From Deltaproteobacteria bacterium (GTDB taxonomy: Bacteria; Desulfobacterota; SM23-61): a DNA stretch of 10,507 bases. Shown piece after piece: positions 5,952 through 10,507 of the stretch (position 1 is the stretch's first letter; every line of letters starts with the position of its first letter). The notes under the pieces were generated by a model. It searched no databases, had not been told where the DNA came from, and was given only the letters and a program-made list of their open reading frames with translations. The DNA is taken from assembly GCA_016234425.1 (NCBI GenBank), contig JACRCA010000206.1:1-10507 (forward strand), given 5' to 3'. Both the position numbers and the translations under genes were made by a program.

Positions 5952-7295
5952 ATGCGTAAATTGGTGACCAAGAAAAAATTTCTGGCTATGGCCTTCCTTC
6001 TCATCGCTCTCGGTGTTTTCGTGGGATGGGGAAGGGTACACCGTGTGGGCGCAGACATCAATCCGACTTACGAGAAGCTAAAGCTGTTGGCCGATGTGTT
6101 GGCCATCGTGGAGCGCAATTATGTCGAGCCCGTTAACGTCAGCAACCTGATCCATGGGGCCATCAACGGGATGCTAGAGACGCTCGATCCCCACAGTAAT
6201 TTCATGTCTGCAGATGTCTTCAAAGAAATGCAGACAGAGACAAGAGGGAGCTTCGGGGGGGTGGGGTTTGAGATTACCATTCGGGACAAAGTTCTCACGG
6301 TCGTTGCCCCCATCGAGGACACGCCTGCCTTCCGGGCCGGGATCCAGAGCGGAGACCAGATCTTGCGGATCAACGGGAAATCTACCAAAGATATGAACTT
6401 GATGGATGCGGTAAAACTGATGCGCGGACCCCAGGGGACACAGGTGACGATAACCATCATGCGCCAGGGGTTTACCGAGCCCAGAGACATCACTCTGACC
6501 AGAGCCACCATCCCCATCCGCAGCGTACGCTCGAGAATGCTCGAAGAAGGGTACGGCTACATTAAAATCAACCAGTTCATCGAGAAGACCCATCCGGACA
6601 TGAAGGCCGCCCTCAGCAAACTGGAGTCCAAGGAGGGAACCCTGAAGGGTTTGATCCTGGACCTGCGCAATGATCCGGGAGGGCTATTGGAACAAGCGGT
6701 CAAGGTGGCCGACGAGTTCTTGGAAGCGGGTTTAATTGTCTACACAGAGGGGCGCGTGGAAGGACAGAAAATGAAATTCTACGCCCAGAAAAAAGCCAAA
6801 GAGCACGATTACCCGCTCATCGTGCTGGTTAACGCCGGGAGCGCCAGCGCTGCCGAGATTGTAGCCGGCGCCCTTCAGGACCATGGAAGAGCAGTGATTT
6901 TGGGTACCCCTACTTTTGGGAAAGGATCGGTGCAAACTATCATTCCCCTTGAAGATGGGTCGGCAATTCGGCTGACCACGGCGCGCTACTATACTCCCAA
7001 CGGCCGCTCCATCCAGGCTCAGGGGATTGTGCCGGATATCATTGTAGCGGACCTTGTGCCGGAAAGCCAGCGAGCAGCCCCTCCGCGGTTTATGCGGGAA
7101 AAAGATTTGGAACACCATCTTAAGGGAGATGAGCAAAAAACTGGGAAAACTCCGGAAAAAATCTTGGATAAGCCCAAAAAAGGAGAGACAGTTGTTAGCC
7201 CTGAACGCCAGGAAGATCCACCCTTGGAAAGAGCTTTAGAGCTTTTGAAGACCTGGCAGATCCTGAATAAAATAGTGAAGCAAAAGGCAGCCTAA
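5952..7295 (+). CDS. ctpA: Carboxyl-terminal processing protease, S41 family
   Basis: Periplasmic serine endoprotease with a Ser/Lys dyad that trims or degrades proteins from exposed C-termini; relatives control peptidoglycan hydrolases and envelope proteins. The 447-residue protein has a basic N-terminus and one hydrophobic signal/anchor helix (about 10-27). A PDZ domain follows (about 98-175, with GGVGFEI and PAFRAGIQSGDQILRING). In the protease core, GYIKINQF is followed by LILDLRNDPGGLL, then GSASAAEI with catalytic Ser299, and PTFGKGSVQT with Lys324; the 25-residue Ser-Lys spacing is that of the family. After about 375 comes a Lys/Glu/Pro-rich tail and a final helix. AGGAG at 5941-5945 lies 6 nt before ATG 5952. 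It is 39 bases from the EnvC-like gene and ends the transcription unit at the terminator. The symbol ctpA is by family; the substrate is unknown. Confidence 0.94.
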   Translation: MRKLVTKKKFLAMAFLLIALGVFVGWGRVHRVGADINPTYEKLKLLADVLAIVERNYVEPVNVSNLIHGAINGMLETLDPHSNFMSADVFKEMQTETRGSFGGVGFEITIRDKVLTVVAPIEDTPAFRAGIQSGDQILRINGKSTKDMNLMDAVKLMRGPQGTQVTITIMRQGFTEPRDITLTRATIPIRSVRSRMLEEGYGYIKINQFIEKTHPDMKAALSKLESKEGTLKGLILDLRNDPGGLLEQAVKVADEFLEAGLIVYTEGRVEGQKMKFYAQKKAKEHDYPLIVLVNAGSASAAEIVAGALQDHGRAVILGTPTFGKGSVQTIIPLEDGSAIRLTTARYYTPNGRSIQAQGIVPDIIVADLVPESQRAAPPRFMREKDLEHHLKGDEQKTGKTPEKILDKPKKGETVVSPERQEDPPLERALELLKTWQILNKIVKQKAA

Positions 7296-7324
7296 TTCTT
7301 TCTCGGGGGGTCATGGTCTGGAGA

Positions 7325-7354
7325 GAAGCCAGGATTTCTCCTGGCTTTCTTTTT
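7325..7354 (+). terminator. Intrinsic terminator after ctpA
   Basis: AGCCAGGA (7327-7334), a 4-base loop and TCCTGGCT (7339-7346) make a perfect 8-bp stem. It extends by one A-T pair, and the run TTCTTTTT reaches 7354. It sits 30 bases after the ctpA stop and marks the end of the ftsE-ctpA unit. A third copy of the stem word (GCCAGGAG, from 7355) can pair with the same right arm in an alternative fold. Confidence 0.85.
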
Positions 7355-7368
7355 GCCAGGAGAAAATA

Positions 7369-7507
7369 TTCACCGCAGAGGACGCCGAGGCCGCCGAGAT
7401 ATAAATCGTAAATTCTAAAGACGAAATCCTAAACAAATTGGATTCTTAATTTTCTTCGGAATTGAAAATTTCATTTTCTCAGCGTTCTCGGCGATCTCTG
7501 TGGTGAA
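7369..7507. repeat. Inverted-repeat element E3
   Basis: The left arm (7369-7400) reads TTCACCGCAGAG then CGCCGAGGC and CGCCGAGAT. The right arm (7476-7507), reverse complemented, reads TTCACCACAGAG then CGCCGAGAA and CGCTGAGAA. The arms agree at about 26 of 32 positions, and flanking ATT/AAT bases extend the symmetry. The 75-bp core is strongly AT-rich with no gene. The element fills most of the gap between the ctpA terminator and the aminotransferase, ending 19 bp before its proposed start. No promoter for the aminotransferase is evident outside it. Confidence 0.85.
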
Positions 7508-7512
7508 TAATT

Positions 7513-7529
7513 AAAGGGGGTAAGGTACG
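7513..7529 (+). promoter_or_regulatory. Purine-rich ribosome-binding region with ACG start codon
   Basis: AAAGGGGG (7513-7520) and a second AAGG (7522-7525) precede ACG 7527-7529. The ACG is the only start-like codon between the in-frame TAA 7521-7523 and the conserved aminotransferase N-terminus. AAG of the first tract is spaced about 9 bases from ACG. This site decides the gene start. Confidence 0.5.
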
Positions 7530-8723
7530 AAAGTCCCTCTTTTAGATTTAAAAAAACAGTACGGGAAAATCCGGGACGAGCTAAACCAGGCGATTCAAAG
7601 CGTGTTGGAGAGCCAGGCCTTCATCCTGGGACCGGTGGTAGAGGCCTTCGAGAGAGAAGTGGCGGCTTTCCTAGGGGTTCCCCATGCCATTGGTGTGGCC
7701 TCGGGCACAGACGCTTTACTGCTCTCCTTGATGGCTCTGGGAGTGGAAGCCGGGGACCGGGTGGTCACAGTTTCTTACACTTTTTTCTCCACAGGAGGGT
7801 CTATCTCCAGGCTTGGGGCTGCACCCGTTTTCATAGATATTGACCCGCGCACGTATAACATCGACCCCAACAGGCTGGAAGATTACCTGAGGAAAATCCG
7901 CCGGAAAGAAGAACGGCCGAAGGTCCTCATCCCCGTACACCTCTTCGGCCAGATGGCTGATATGCAAGCTACGATGGAGCTGTGTCGGTGGTATGGGATA
8001 AGGGTGGTGGAAGATGCAGCCCAGGCCATAGGCGCCAGGCAGGAAATTTCTTCTAACTCCAGAAGTGGGGGTTCAAAAGAAGAATGGATGGCTGGAACCG
8101 TGGGGGATCTCGGATGCTTCTCTTTCTACCCCAGCAAGAACCTCGGCGGGTTTGGGGATGGAGGATTGGTGGTCACCCGCGATAATGAGCTGGCAGAAAA
8201 GGTTCACCTCCTTCGGGTTCATGGGGCCAAGTCCAAGTACCATCACCGGTTGATCGGGATCAACAGCCGATTGGATGCGCTGCAAGCAGCTGTTTTGCGG
8301 GTGAAGCTGAAGTATTTAGATCGCTGGATCGAAGCGCGGAGAAGAAATGCCAACCGTTATCGGACTCTCTTTGAGGAGTCCGGATTAAGACCGCCTTCCA
8401 TTTTTCTTCCGCGCACAAAGAAAGGGCACTACCACATTTTCAACCAGTTTGTCATCCGGACAAATAGAAGGGACGCACTGCGAGAACACCTAACCAGAGA
8501 GGGGATCGGGAGCGAAATCTACTATCCCGTCCCCCTTCACCTGCAGGAGTGTTACCGAGACCTGGGGTATCAGCAGGGGGACCTCCCCGAATCAGAGCGG
8601 GCTGCCCAAGAAACGGTTGCTTTACCCATTTACCCGGAGCTCACGTTGGGCCAACAGTGGAAGGTTGTACAGGCGATTAAAGATTTTTATACTGTAAACC
8701 GCAGAGATCGCCGAGAGCGCTAA
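7527..8723 (+). CDS. DegT/DnrJ/EryC1/StrS-family PLP-dependent sugar aminotransferase
   Basis: Cytoplasmic aminotransferase acting on keto-sugars bound to a nucleotide, in synthesis of amino sugars for O-antigen, capsule or glycan decoration. Counting from ACG 7527 (398 aa), the N-terminus KVPLLDLKKQY then FILGP is the family opening. GVASGTDALLL (about 56-66) is in the PLP phosphate-binding region. VEDAAQAIGA (about 161-170) has the PLP-ring Asp. FSFYPSKNLGGFGDGG (about 198-213) has the Schiff-base Lys204. GINSRLDALQAA and SEIYYPVPLHLQ are also standard. A Ser/Gly-rich insertion of roughly 15-20 residues precedes GDLGCFSF. GTG 7602 is the first conventional start but would remove about 25 conserved residues, so I place the start at ACG. 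The last residues VNRRDRRER and the TAA stop come from repeat E4. The sugar substrate cannot be told. Confidence 0.9.
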   Translation, partial: TKVPLLDLKKQYGKIRDELNQAIQSVLESQAFILGPVVEAFEREVAAFLGVPHAIGVASGTDALLLSLMALGVEAGDRVVTVSYTFFSTGGSISRLGAAPVFIDIDPRTYNIDPNRLEDYLRKIRRKEERPKVLIPVHLFGQMADMQATMELCRWYGIRVVEDAAQAIGARQEISSNSRSGGSKEEWMAGTVGDLGCFSFYPSKNLGGFGDGGLVVTRDNELAEKVHLLRVHGAKSKYHHRLIGINSRLDALQAAVLRVKLKYLDRWIEARRRNANRYRTLFEESGLRPPSIFLPRTKKGHYHIFNQFVIRTNRRDALREHLTREGIGSEIYYPVPLHLQECYRDLGYQQGDLPESERAAQETVALPIYPELTLGQQWKVVQAIKDFYTVNRRDRRER

Positions 8724-8978
8724 GACGAACCTATAGTGAACGGCATAAATAGGTTGACATCGAATGGGCTGTCATTGCGAACGAAGTGAAGTAATCTCAT
8801 GAGATTGCCGCGTCGTCTGCCTAAGGCGGACTCCTCGCAATGACTATTTTACTAGGCCGTTCACTATAATAGATATTTAAACATTAAAAAGTGCAAAAAG
8901 GGGCAAGACAAAGTTTATTTTGATTTTGATTTATTTGGCTCATTTATTCTTTGTGTTCCCTGCGTACTCTGCGGGGAG
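8697..8978. repeat. Inverted-repeat element E4 (carrying a nested insertion)
   Basis: The left arm (8697-8726) reads ACCGCAGAG then ATCGCCGAG and AGCGCTAAGA, and overlaps the end of the aminotransferase gene. The right arm (about 8947-8978), reverse complemented, reads CCCCGCAGAG, TACGCAGGG and AACACAAAGAA, a more decayed copy. Total span is 282 bp, but a 137-bp palindromic element occupies 8732-8868; without it E4 would be about 145 bp, close to E3 (139) and E2 (167). The remaining core (8869-8946) is AT-rich. Element and nested insert account for the 278-base gap before the epimerase; I see no other gene there. Confidence 0.75.
8732..8868. mobile_element. 137-bp nested palindromic (MITE-like) element
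   Basis: Perfect 13-bp terminal inverted repeats TATAGTGAACGGC (8732-8744 and 8856-8868) enclose a second palindrome bounded by GTCATTGCGA (8771-8780) and TCGCAATGAC (8835-8844). Inside that are a perfect 14-bp palindrome AATCTCATGAGATT (8793-8806) and a stem GTCTGCC/GGCGGAC with a 3-base loop (8815-8831). I recall the GTCATTGCGA...TCGCAATGAC word as a frequent interspersed repeat in deltaproteobacterial and other environmental genomes. It has no coding capacity. If it moves it must depend on a transposase elsewhere. No clear target-site duplication is visible at the outer ends. Confidence 0.7.
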
Positions 8979-9001
8979 AATCTAATTTTTTAAGGGAAAA
9001 G

Positions 9002-9979
9002 ATGAAAATCTTGGTTAGTGGGGGGGCGGGATTCATCGGGTCTCACGTGGCCGATCGCTACATTGCTGACGGCTACCAGGTGATCGTGATCGATAATTTT
9101 ATTACAGGGAAGATGGAAAACCTGAATCCACGGGCCCATTTTTACCAGATGGACATCCTGGATGGGGGGATAGAAGAAATTTTTGTCCGCGAACGGCCAG
9201 AAGTGGTCAATCATCATGCCGCCCAGATCGATGTTCGGAAATCAGTGCAGGACCCTCTTTTTGATGCAAAGACGAATGTTTTAGGGACGTTAAATCTCCT
9301 GGAAAAATCTGTAAAGTATAGGGTACGCCAGTTTCTCTTTGCTTCCTCTGGCGGAGCCATTTATGGGGATCAGCCCGAGGGGGCCCAGGCCGCCAGCGAA
9401 GACGATTCCCTGCGTCCCATCAGCCCCTATGGGGTAGCTAAAGCAGCGGCAGAGCTTTACCTTCATTATTACCGAGTTGTCCACGGGCTGAATTTCGTAG
9501 CCTTGCGGTATGGAAATGTTTATGGGCCTCGCCAGGATCCCTTCGGAGAGGCAGGGGTGGTGGCTATCTTCACCGAGAAGCTCCTTTCCGGGGGGCAACC
9601 GCTCATCAACGGCGACGGGCTGCAGACACGGGATTATGTGTATGTGGAAGACGCAGCCGAGGCTAATGTTTTGGCGCTAAACTCAAAAGCCTCTGGCCCG
9701 TTCAACATCGGTACGGGGATTGAAAAAAACGTCAATGAGCTTTTTGGGACGCTCCTTAGGATCGCCGGAAAATCTGTGCCGGAAGTCCATGGTCCACCAA
9801 AGCCGGGGGAACAACGGAGGAGCGTTTTGAATTGTTCGAAAGCCCATGCCCACCTCGGGTGGGCACCAAAGTTCTCCTTTGAAAGCGGTTTGCACAAGAC
9901 GGTAGAATATTTTGAAAAACTTCACCGCCGAGAACGCGGAGAGGGCAGACCTCTGCGGACTCAGCGTGCTCCGCGGTGA
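9002..9979 (+). CDS. UDP-glucose 4-epimerase-like NAD-dependent epimerase/dehydratase
   Basis: Extended short-chain dehydrogenase/reductase that most likely interconverts UDP-glucose and UDP-galactose (or the N-acetylhexosamine forms) through a transient NAD-linked ketone. The 325-residue protein opens MKILVSGGAGFIGSH, with the glycine-rich NAD loop at 7-13. VNHHAAQIDVRKSV lies near 69-82. FASSGGAIYG (113-122) supplies the catalytic Ser region, and YGVAK (143-147) the catalytic Tyr143 and Lys147. RYGNVYGPRQDP then INGDGLQTRDYVYVEDAA are typical of GalE-like enzymes. AAGGGA about 5 nt before ATG 9002 fixes the start; a longer upstream frame from 8951 reads through repeat E4 and is unlikely. 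The last 18 or so residues (HRRERGEGRPLRTQRAPR) are translated repeat E5, whose end provides the TGA. Substrate specificity is not settled. Confidence 0.9.
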   Translation: MKILVSGGAGFIGSHVADRYIADGYQVIVIDNFITGKMENLNPRAHFYQMDILDGGIEEIFVRERPEVVNHHAAQIDVRKSVQDPLFDAKTNVLGTLNLLEKSVKYRVRQFLFASSGGAIYGDQPEGAQAASEDDSLRPISPYGVAKAAAELYLHYYRVVHGLNFVALRYGNVYGPRQDPFGEAGVVAIFTEKLLSGGQPLINGDGLQTRDYVYVEDAAEANVLALNSKASGPFNIGTGIEKNVNELFGTLLRIAGKSVPEVHGPPKPGEQRRSVLNCSKAHAHLGWAPKFSFESGLHKTVEYFEKLHRRERGEGRPLRTQRAPR

Positions 9980-9980
9980 A
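9921..9980. repeat. Compact 60-bp palindromic element E5 inside the end of the epimerase gene
   Basis: The sequence begins TTCACCGCCGAG and ends CTCCGCGGTGAA, and is an imperfect palindrome over its whole length: arms of about 22 bp with few mismatches, continuing to a GCAGA/TCTGC-like centre. It is a core-less version of E1-E4, with the same CGCNGAGNN units. It encodes the last 18 or so codons and the stop of the epimerase. The following bases are A-rich then TTTTT, so it could fold in the mRNA just before lepB, but it lacks the immediate T-run of an intrinsic terminator. Confidence 0.8.
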
Positions 9981-10006
9981 AAAAATTTTTGAGGAAGGGT
10001 GAAGGT

Positions 10007-10507
10007 TTGAAAACCTTGGAGAAGAAAAAGAAATCGACCTTTCGGGAGTATGCCGAAGCGATCGTCATCGCCTTGGTATTGGCTCTTTTCATCCGTACCT
10101 TTGTAGTGCAGGCGTTCAAGATCCCTTCAGGCTCAATGGAGCCCACCCTGGAAATCGGAGATCACATCTTAGTGAACAAGTTCATCTATGGTATAAAAAT
10201 TCCCTTCACTTCTATCAACTCTTTCCCCTGGGAGAAACCCAAACGGGGGGACGTCATCGTTTTCATCTACCCTCTGGAGCGGAGTAAAGATTTTATCAAG
10301 CGAGTGGTGGGCGTGGAAGGGGATATAGTGAAGATGGTAAACAAGAAGCTCTTCATTAACGGGTCTGAGGTGCCCGACCCCCAAGCGGTTTACAGGGAAG
10401 ATGTCATCTTTTCAGCGGAAGTGCAAAAACGAGACAATTTCGGCCCGGTGACCGTTCCCCGGGGAAAGCTATTCGTCCTGGGAGATAACCGAGATCGCAG
10501 CCTGGAC
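10007..10507 (+). CDS. lepB: Signal peptidase I (3' end outside window)
   Basis: Inner-membrane serine protease that removes signal peptides from exported proteins. The visible 167 residues have a Lys-rich N-terminus (MKTLEKKKKSTFREY) and a hydrophobic anchor (about 17-36). Box B IPSGSMEPTL (39-48) has the catalytic Ser43. Then come PKRGDVIVF, the segment DFIKRVVGVEGD with catalytic Lys98, and the beginning of the last conserved box, VLGDNRDRSLD, where the window ends. It is a single-anchor type, shorter at the N-terminus than the E. coli enzyme. I chose TTG 10007 because GAGGAAGGG (9991-9999) lies 7 nt upstream; TTG 10016 is an alternative. It lies 27 bases after the epimerase stop, in the same orientation and possibly cotranscribed, with element E5 at the junction. 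Confidence 0.93.
   Translation, partial: MKTLEKKKKSTFREYAEAIVIALVLALFIRTFVVQAFKIPSGSMEPTLEIGDHILVNKFIYGIKIPFTSINSFPWEKPKRGDVIVFIYPLERSKDFIKRVVGVEGDIVKMVNKKLFINGSEVPDPQAVYREDVIFSAEVQKRDNFGPVTVPRGKLFVLGDNRDRSLD

Noticed and set aside
8951..9001. Upstream extension of the epimerase to an earlier start
   Set aside because: The added residues come from the right arm of E4. ATG 9002 gives the canonical Rossmann opening and has its own ribosome-binding site.
9921..9990. E5 as an intrinsic terminator for the epimerase gene
   Set aside because: The stem is followed directly by A residues, with TTTTT only afterwards, so the required immediate T-tract is missing.

Overview
The window reads as a chromosomal segment of a Gram-negative bacterium, most likely a deltaproteobacterium in the broad sense (Desulfobacterota). 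The reasons are gene order (argS, a SPOR-domain gene, ftsE, ftsX, an EnvC-like gene, ctpA), the style of the proteins, moderate GC, and an intergenic repeat population of the kind common in environmental deltaproteobacterial genomes. The taxonomic call is inference; there is no rRNA or other decisive marker. All recognisable genes lie on the + strand.

Layout. Bases 2-94 hold the last 30 codons of an unidentified protein whose start lies outside the window. Bases 95-323 are non-coding and hold a degenerate inverted-repeat element (E1) with a tRNA T-arm-like remnant inside. argS (324-2036) overlaps or is closely followed by a membrane-anchored SPOR protein (ending 2695). A 248-base gap with repeat debris and a candidate promoter precedes the envelope and division block: ftsE (2944-3627), ftsX (3832-4719), an EnvC-type LytM protein (ends 5912) and the S41 protease ctpA (5952-7295). 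A strong intrinsic terminator closes the block at 7325-7354. A DegT-family sugar aminotransferase (7527-8723), a UDP-glucose 4-epimerase-like SDR (9002-9979) and signal peptidase I (from 10007, cut off by the window end) follow.

Functionally, FtsEX is an ABC-type complex that passes a conformational signal through the inner membrane to a periplasmic coiled-coil/LytM partner. The partner here has lost several zinc ligands, as expected of an amidase activator rather than a hydrolase. The SPOR protein would bind denuded septal glycan, and CtpA is a periplasmic processing protease. The window is therefore mostly a cell-wall splitting and envelope module, followed by nucleotide-sugar genes and the general secretion peptidase.

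The most unusual aspects are two. First, five inverted-repeat elements (E1-E5) share arms built of three 9-nt units of the form CGCNGAGNN. They occupy gene junctions, split ftsE from ftsX, supply the C-terminal codons and stops of two proteins, and in one case carry a second, unrelated palindromic element nested inside. Second, two genes (the EnvC-like gene and the DegT gene) have no ATG, GTG or TTG where their N-termini should begin, but each has an in-frame ACG behind a Shine-Dalgarno-like sequence.
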